This document shows, piece by piece, positions 5,066-7,639 of a stretch of 7,639 nucleotides of DNA (within the stretch, counting starts at the first letter, position 1; every line of letters starts with the position of its first letter). Under the pieces are notes generated by a model. The model saw only the letters and a program-made list of their open reading frames with translations. It searched no databases and was not told the DNA's origin. A program made the position numbers and the translations under genes. The DNA is from Candidatus Omnitrophota bacterium. GTDB lineage: Bacteria; Omnitrophota; Gorgyraeia; Gorgyraeales; Gorgyraeaceae. The stretch spans positions 1-7,639 of the forward strand of contig JAHIUV010000110.1 of the NCBI GenBank assembly GCA_018817035.1. The letters run 5' to 3'.

Positions 5066-5711
5066 AGATCATAAGCCTTACAAACCTAAGGGTGTCAAAG
5101 AAAGGATTGATCTGGCTGGACTCACCCTGATAGATAGAGTTTATGTCTACAGAAGACAGGGACAAGCCGTGCCTCTTTGCCTCTATAAGCATCTCGGACT
5201 CTATCTCATACTTAGTCGTCTTTAGCGACATTTTCTCGATGGCTTTTTTGGAGATCAGCCTGTATCCGCACTGCGAATCCTCGATCTTCCTGCCGAGCAT
5301 AAGCGATATAACAAAAGACATAAATACGTTTGTGCTCCGCCTGACAAAAGGCATCTTTTTAGGTTTATGCATCCTGTTGCCCAGGATAATATCCGAACCT
5401 GTCTTTTTATATTCTTCTATAAATTTATTCAATTCCCTGATATCGTGTTGACCGTCACCGTCCATGGTTATGACCGCGTCACAGCCGTTATCCAAAGAAT
5501 ATTCCAGGCCTTCACGTATGCATCGCCCCTTACCTACATTCCTGGAATGCACGACCAGCTCAGCGCCATATTTATTAGCGTCTATAATAGTGCTATCTAC
5601 GGATCCGTCATCCACGACCACCACCCTGAAACCTTTAGACACGAGATCCCTGACGATATAAGCGATATTTTTCGCTTCATTGTAAGTAGGTATTACCACG
5701 AATATATTCAT
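5040..5711 (-). CDS. Family 2 glycosyltransferase, DPM1-like
   Basis: Cytoplasmic-face GT-A glycosyltransferase of 223 aa that would use a nucleotide sugar, often to charge a polyprenyl phosphate or a lipid acceptor. Landmarks: N-terminal VVIPTYNEAKNI (5-16), VVVVDDGSVDST (30-41), the metal-binding DGDGQHD at 84-90, ILGNR at 109-113, and DSQCGYR at 145-151, which matches the D-x-Q-C/S-G-[YF]-R block of dolichol-phosphate mannosyltransferase-like enzymes. It has the catalytic domain only, with no C-terminal membrane helices. I start it at the ATG at 5711, whose ATGA overlaps the acyltransferase stop. A longer reading from a GTG at 5762 adds 17 residues before the normal IPTYNE opening and is unlikely. 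Sugar and acceptor cannot be told from sequence. Its operon partners suggest a glycolipid or lipid A-type product. Confidence 0.9.
   Translation of the reverse strand: MNIFVVIPTYNEAKNIAYIVRDLVSKGFRVVVVDDGSVDSTIIDANKYGAELVVHSRNVGKGRCIREGLEYSLDNGCDAVITMDGDGQHDIRELNKFIEEYKKTGSDIILGNRMHKPKKMPFVRRSTNVFMSFVISLMLGRKIEDSQCGYRLISKKAIEKMSLKTTKYEIESEMLIEAKRHGLSLSSVDINSIYQGESSQINPFFDTLRFVRLMIYEAFRRKP
5043..5062. repeat. Hairpin with UUCG-type loop across the GT2/membrane-protein overlap
   Basis: AGGCTTTC (5043-5050) and GAAAGCCT (5055-5062) form a perfect 8-bp stem around TTCG. Read on the plus strand, the loop is C(UUCG)G, an exceptionally stable tetraloop; in the minus-strand mRNA it reads CGAA. The hairpin lies in the 26-nt overlap of two coding regions, just inside the start of the membrane-protein gene. 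It could slow re-initiation there. It has no U-tract, so it is not an intrinsic terminator. Confidence 0.5.
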
Positions 5712-6562
5712 ACGGCAAACGCGTCCTTTGGTTTTTCCCAGAACCTCCTGAATATAAACCACTGTTCCGGGTAAGTGTATATATATTTTTCCATCACTCT
5801 TACTATTTTCTCAGCGGTGCCCTTTACGTCCAGGGCTTCTATCGGCTTATCGAATATAAGCTTATAGCTGAACCTGTCTTTCCTGACACAAAAAACAGGG
5901 ACTATAGGAGAATCTGTCTTGATACTGAGCGCGACAGGGCCCTTAGGGATGCTCATGGGTACTCCGAAAAAATCCAGGGTTATGCCGGAATTAGTAAAAT
6001 TCCTGTCTCCCACCAAAGCCAGTATTTTTTTATTCAACAGCACGGATAAACATCGTTTCATGACAGAATTTATAGTGATAGCTTTCAGGCCCTTTTCTTC
6101 TCTCTGCCTGATAAAAAAATCATTTATTTTGTCATGTTTGTGCGTCAAAACTACTGCCGATATATCATAACCCAGCATCGCTACCGCCACTCCCCCAAGC
6201 TCCCAATTGCCCATATGGCACGATAACGCGATAACACCTTTACCTTGTTTTAAAACATTGTCCAGGTTCTCGATGCCTTCTACCTGCACCATATCCTTGA
6301 GAAGGTCTTTGTCTAATCTTGCCATCCTGAAAAAATCAACCATGTATAGCCCGAAATTCCTAAAAACATTTCTGGCCATTCTTCGGCATTCAGCTATATC
6401 CTTTTTTAGCACTATGCTTAGATTCCGCGCGACAGCCTCCCTGTCCTTTCGGGCGACCGCATAACGCGCGTCGGCAAACCTATCCGCCAGCCAATACATC
6501 ATCTTTAGGGGCAAGGCGTTTGAAACAAAATAACCTATTCTATAAAGTATATAAAAAAACAT
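5708..6562 (-). CDS. Lipid A biosynthesis acyltransferase, LpxL/HtrB family
   Basis: Inner-membrane-associated acyltransferase that, in characterised members, adds a secondary acyl chain to a lipid A precursor from acyl-ACP. The 284-aa protein has an N-terminal hydrophobic anchor (about 2-26, FFYILYRIGYFVSNALPL) and ARNL at 45-48. The catalytic motif is SCHMGNWELGG at 114-124, with H116 and E121 spaced H-x4-E as in this family. GDRNFTNSGITLDFFG at 185-200 and PKGP at 206-209 match the acceptor-side blocks. Length is close to the usual 290-310 aa. It starts 17 nt after the GT28 stop and shares ATGA with the next gene. The ribosome site is weak (GGGTG and TAGGA nearby). True lipid A specificity is inferred from the family; related members acylate other glycolipids such as mannosylated phosphatidylinositol. 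Confidence 0.9.
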   Translation of the reverse strand: MFFYILYRIGYFVSNALPLKMMYWLADRFADARYAVARKDREAVARNLSIVLKKDIAECRRMARNVFRNFGLYMVDFFRMARLDKDLLKDMVQVEGIENLDNVLKQGKGVIALSCHMGNWELGGVAVAMLGYDISAVVLTHKHDKINDFFIRQREEKGLKAITINSVMKRCLSVLLNKKILALVGDRNFTNSGITLDFFGVPMSIPKGPVALSIKTDSPIVPVFCVRKDRFSYKLIFDKPIEALDVKGTAEKIVRVMEKYIYTYPEQWFIFRRFWEKPKDAFAV

Positions 6563-6579
6563 ATCCTAAATCTTTCACC

Positions 6580-7639
6580 CTAATTACCCAGCACTAACCT
6601 GGCAATATCCATAGCCGCGTCAGGTTTCTTGAGCGCCACGGCACGCGCGCGCATCTCAGCCAATTTTGTCCCGCCGGAAATAAGCTCCTGGGTAAAGGCC
6701 GCGACGTCCTCGCTGTCTTCCGCCTTGACCGCGACACCCTGCCGCAGGAGAAAATCCGTATTCTTGGCCTCCTGGCCGGGTATCGGATACGCTATTATCA
6801 TAGGTAGGTTCTTTGCCATGGCCTCAGCCGTGGTCAAACCGCCCGGTTTCGTGATAACAAGGCTCGATACTTCCATTATTTCATCGACGTTTTGCACATG
6901 CCCAAAAACTACCATGTTTTTTTTACAATGTTTTGCCTTTTTCAACAAGATCTTTTTAAGCCTTCTATTGGTACCGCATATGACCACTACTTGAAAACAG
7001 GCTTCTAATGCATCCAGCATATGCACCATGCTCTCCACAGGGCCCAATCCCTGGCTCCCTCCCATGACCAAAATGACCGGCACGTCGGGATCAAGCCCTG
7101 ACTTTTCGCAAATCTCATTCCTATCATGAGTTTTCGCGAACTTTGGATCTATGGGTATCCCAAATACCTTTATTTTAGACTCGTCAACCCCGTTCCTTAT
7201 AAAACTTTCCTTGCTGGCCTCTGAGGGGGTAATATAATAATCCACGTCCTTGAATATCCAGTAAGAATGCGGGGCATGATCCGTCAAGACCCCGACAAGA
7301 GGTAACTTTGAGTTCACGGCCTTTTTGCAATCAGCTACCATCCCGCATGGGAACGCCTGTGTACAGATAACCGAAGACGGCTTAAAATCTTCCAACAGGT
7401 TTTTTAATTTCTTTGAATTGAACCTGTGTATGACATCACGTAATCCCTGTACGCTTTTTAAGACCTTCGGATTATCGTATAGATACTCCCACACCTCCGG
7501 CTTTCTCTTGATCACGCTCATGTATGTCCTGTTTATGACCTTTTCAAGGATAGGGTTCGTATATCTGAACGCGTTTATATTGAGAGTGTTAACTCCGGGA
7601 GAAATGCTTTTTAAAGCGTTTTCGATGGCAAGGCTCGCG
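6580..7639 (-). CDS. GT28 glycosyltransferase, MGDG synthase / diacylglycerol glucosyltransferase-like, 5' end cut by the window edge
   Basis: GT-B glycosyltransferase that in known relatives moves galactose or glucose from a UDP-sugar to diacylglycerol. The frame stays open to the right edge and shows 352 residues. Its first visible residues, AIENALKSISPGV, then FRYTNPILEKV, then VIKRKPEVWEYLYDNP, match the N-terminal MGDG-synthase domain. The ATG at 7521 is therefore internal, and perhaps 15-30 residues, including a GH-x-x-AA motif, are missing. The domain continues with GVLTDHAPHSYW (about 116-127). The C-terminal donor-binding half has VMGGSQGLGP (191-200), KPGGLTTAEA (264-273) and PIPGQEAKN (285-293). 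No membrane helices are seen, so it is probably a peripheral membrane enzyme. It is the first visible gene of the lipid operon. The exact sugar and acceptor are unknown; MurG-like enzymes share only the C-terminal half. Confidence 0.88.
   Translation of the reverse strand, partial: ASLAIENALKSISPGVNTLNINAFRYTNPILEKVINRTYMSVIKRKPEVWEYLYDNPKVLKSVQGLRDVIHRFNSKKLKNLLEDFKPSSVICTQAFPCGMVADCKKAVNSKLPLVGVLTDHAPHSYWIFKDVDYYITPSEASKESFIRNGVDESKIKVFGIPIDPKFAKTHDRNEICEKSGLDPDVPVILVMGGSQGLGPVESMVHMLDALEACFQVVVICGTNRRLKKILLKKAKHCKKNMVVFGHVQNVDEIMEVSSLVITKPGGLTTAEAMAKNLPMIIAYPIPGQEAKNTDFLLRQGVAVKAEDSEDVAAFTQELISGGTKLAEMRARAVALKKPDAAMDIARLVLGN

Noticed and set aside
5712..5762. GTG start at 5762 for the GT2 gene
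   Set aside because: The added 17 residues lie inside the acyltransferase gene and precede the IPTYNE motif. The ATGA overlap at 5708-5711 is a typical coupled start.
7519..7521. ATG at 7521 as the start of the GT28 gene
   Set aside because: The frame is open to the window edge, and the 39 codons upstream encode the expected MGDG-synthase N-terminal sequence (AIENALKS, then YTNPILEKV), so the ATG is internal.

Overview
The window reads as part of a Gram-negative (two-membrane) bacterial chromosome of moderate GC. A TonB-dependent outer-membrane receptor and a lipid A-type acyltransferase both imply an outer membrane. All eight genes lie on the minus strand, so transcription runs from high to low coordinates. 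Tight gene overlaps plus dispersed CTCGA-rich palindromic repeats between operons recall uncultured lineages such as Omnitrophota. That placement is a low-confidence impression, since no rRNA or marker gene is present.

Right half (about 4514-7639): an envelope-lipid operon. In transcription order it holds a GT28/MGDG-synthase-like diacylglycerol glycosyltransferase (its start lies beyond the right edge), an LpxL/HtrB-type acyltransferase, a DPM1-like family 2 glycosyltransferase and a small COG2426-type membrane protein. Spacing is 17 nt, then a 4-nt ATGA overlap, then a 26-nt overlap, so the genes are probably co-transcribed and translationally coupled.

Middle (1333-4517): a corrinoid salvage operon. 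The adenosyltransferase CobO/BtuR is followed by the periplasmic binding protein BtuF, the FecCD-type permease BtuC and the ATPase BtuD. Each gene overlaps the next by 1-14 nt. A candidate promoter overlaps the end of the preceding operon, and a doublet of palindromic repeats sits immediately before cobO.

Left part (1-1301): a TonB-dependent receptor of BtuB type, cut by the left edge, with a complete regulatory leader. The leader has a TTGACA-17-TATAAA promoter, a class I cobalamin riboswitch (P1 and all the conserved boxes are recognisable), a candidate P13 hairpin, and an intrinsic terminator whose U-tract abuts the Shine-Dalgarno sequence. Just upstream of the promoter is a 147-bp MITE-like element with perfect 13-bp terminal inverted repeats and an 8-bp flanking direct repeat. 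It carries a second doublet of the palindromic repeats.

Together the left and middle parts form a full B12 route: outer-membrane uptake by BtuB, periplasmic capture by BtuF, inner-membrane import by BtuCD, then cytoplasmic adenosylation by CobO. Only the receptor leader shows a riboswitch. The items most worth checking are the MITE-like element, the riboswitch geometry (L5 and the terminator share an 8-nt word that the P13 loop could pair with) and the repeat doublets.
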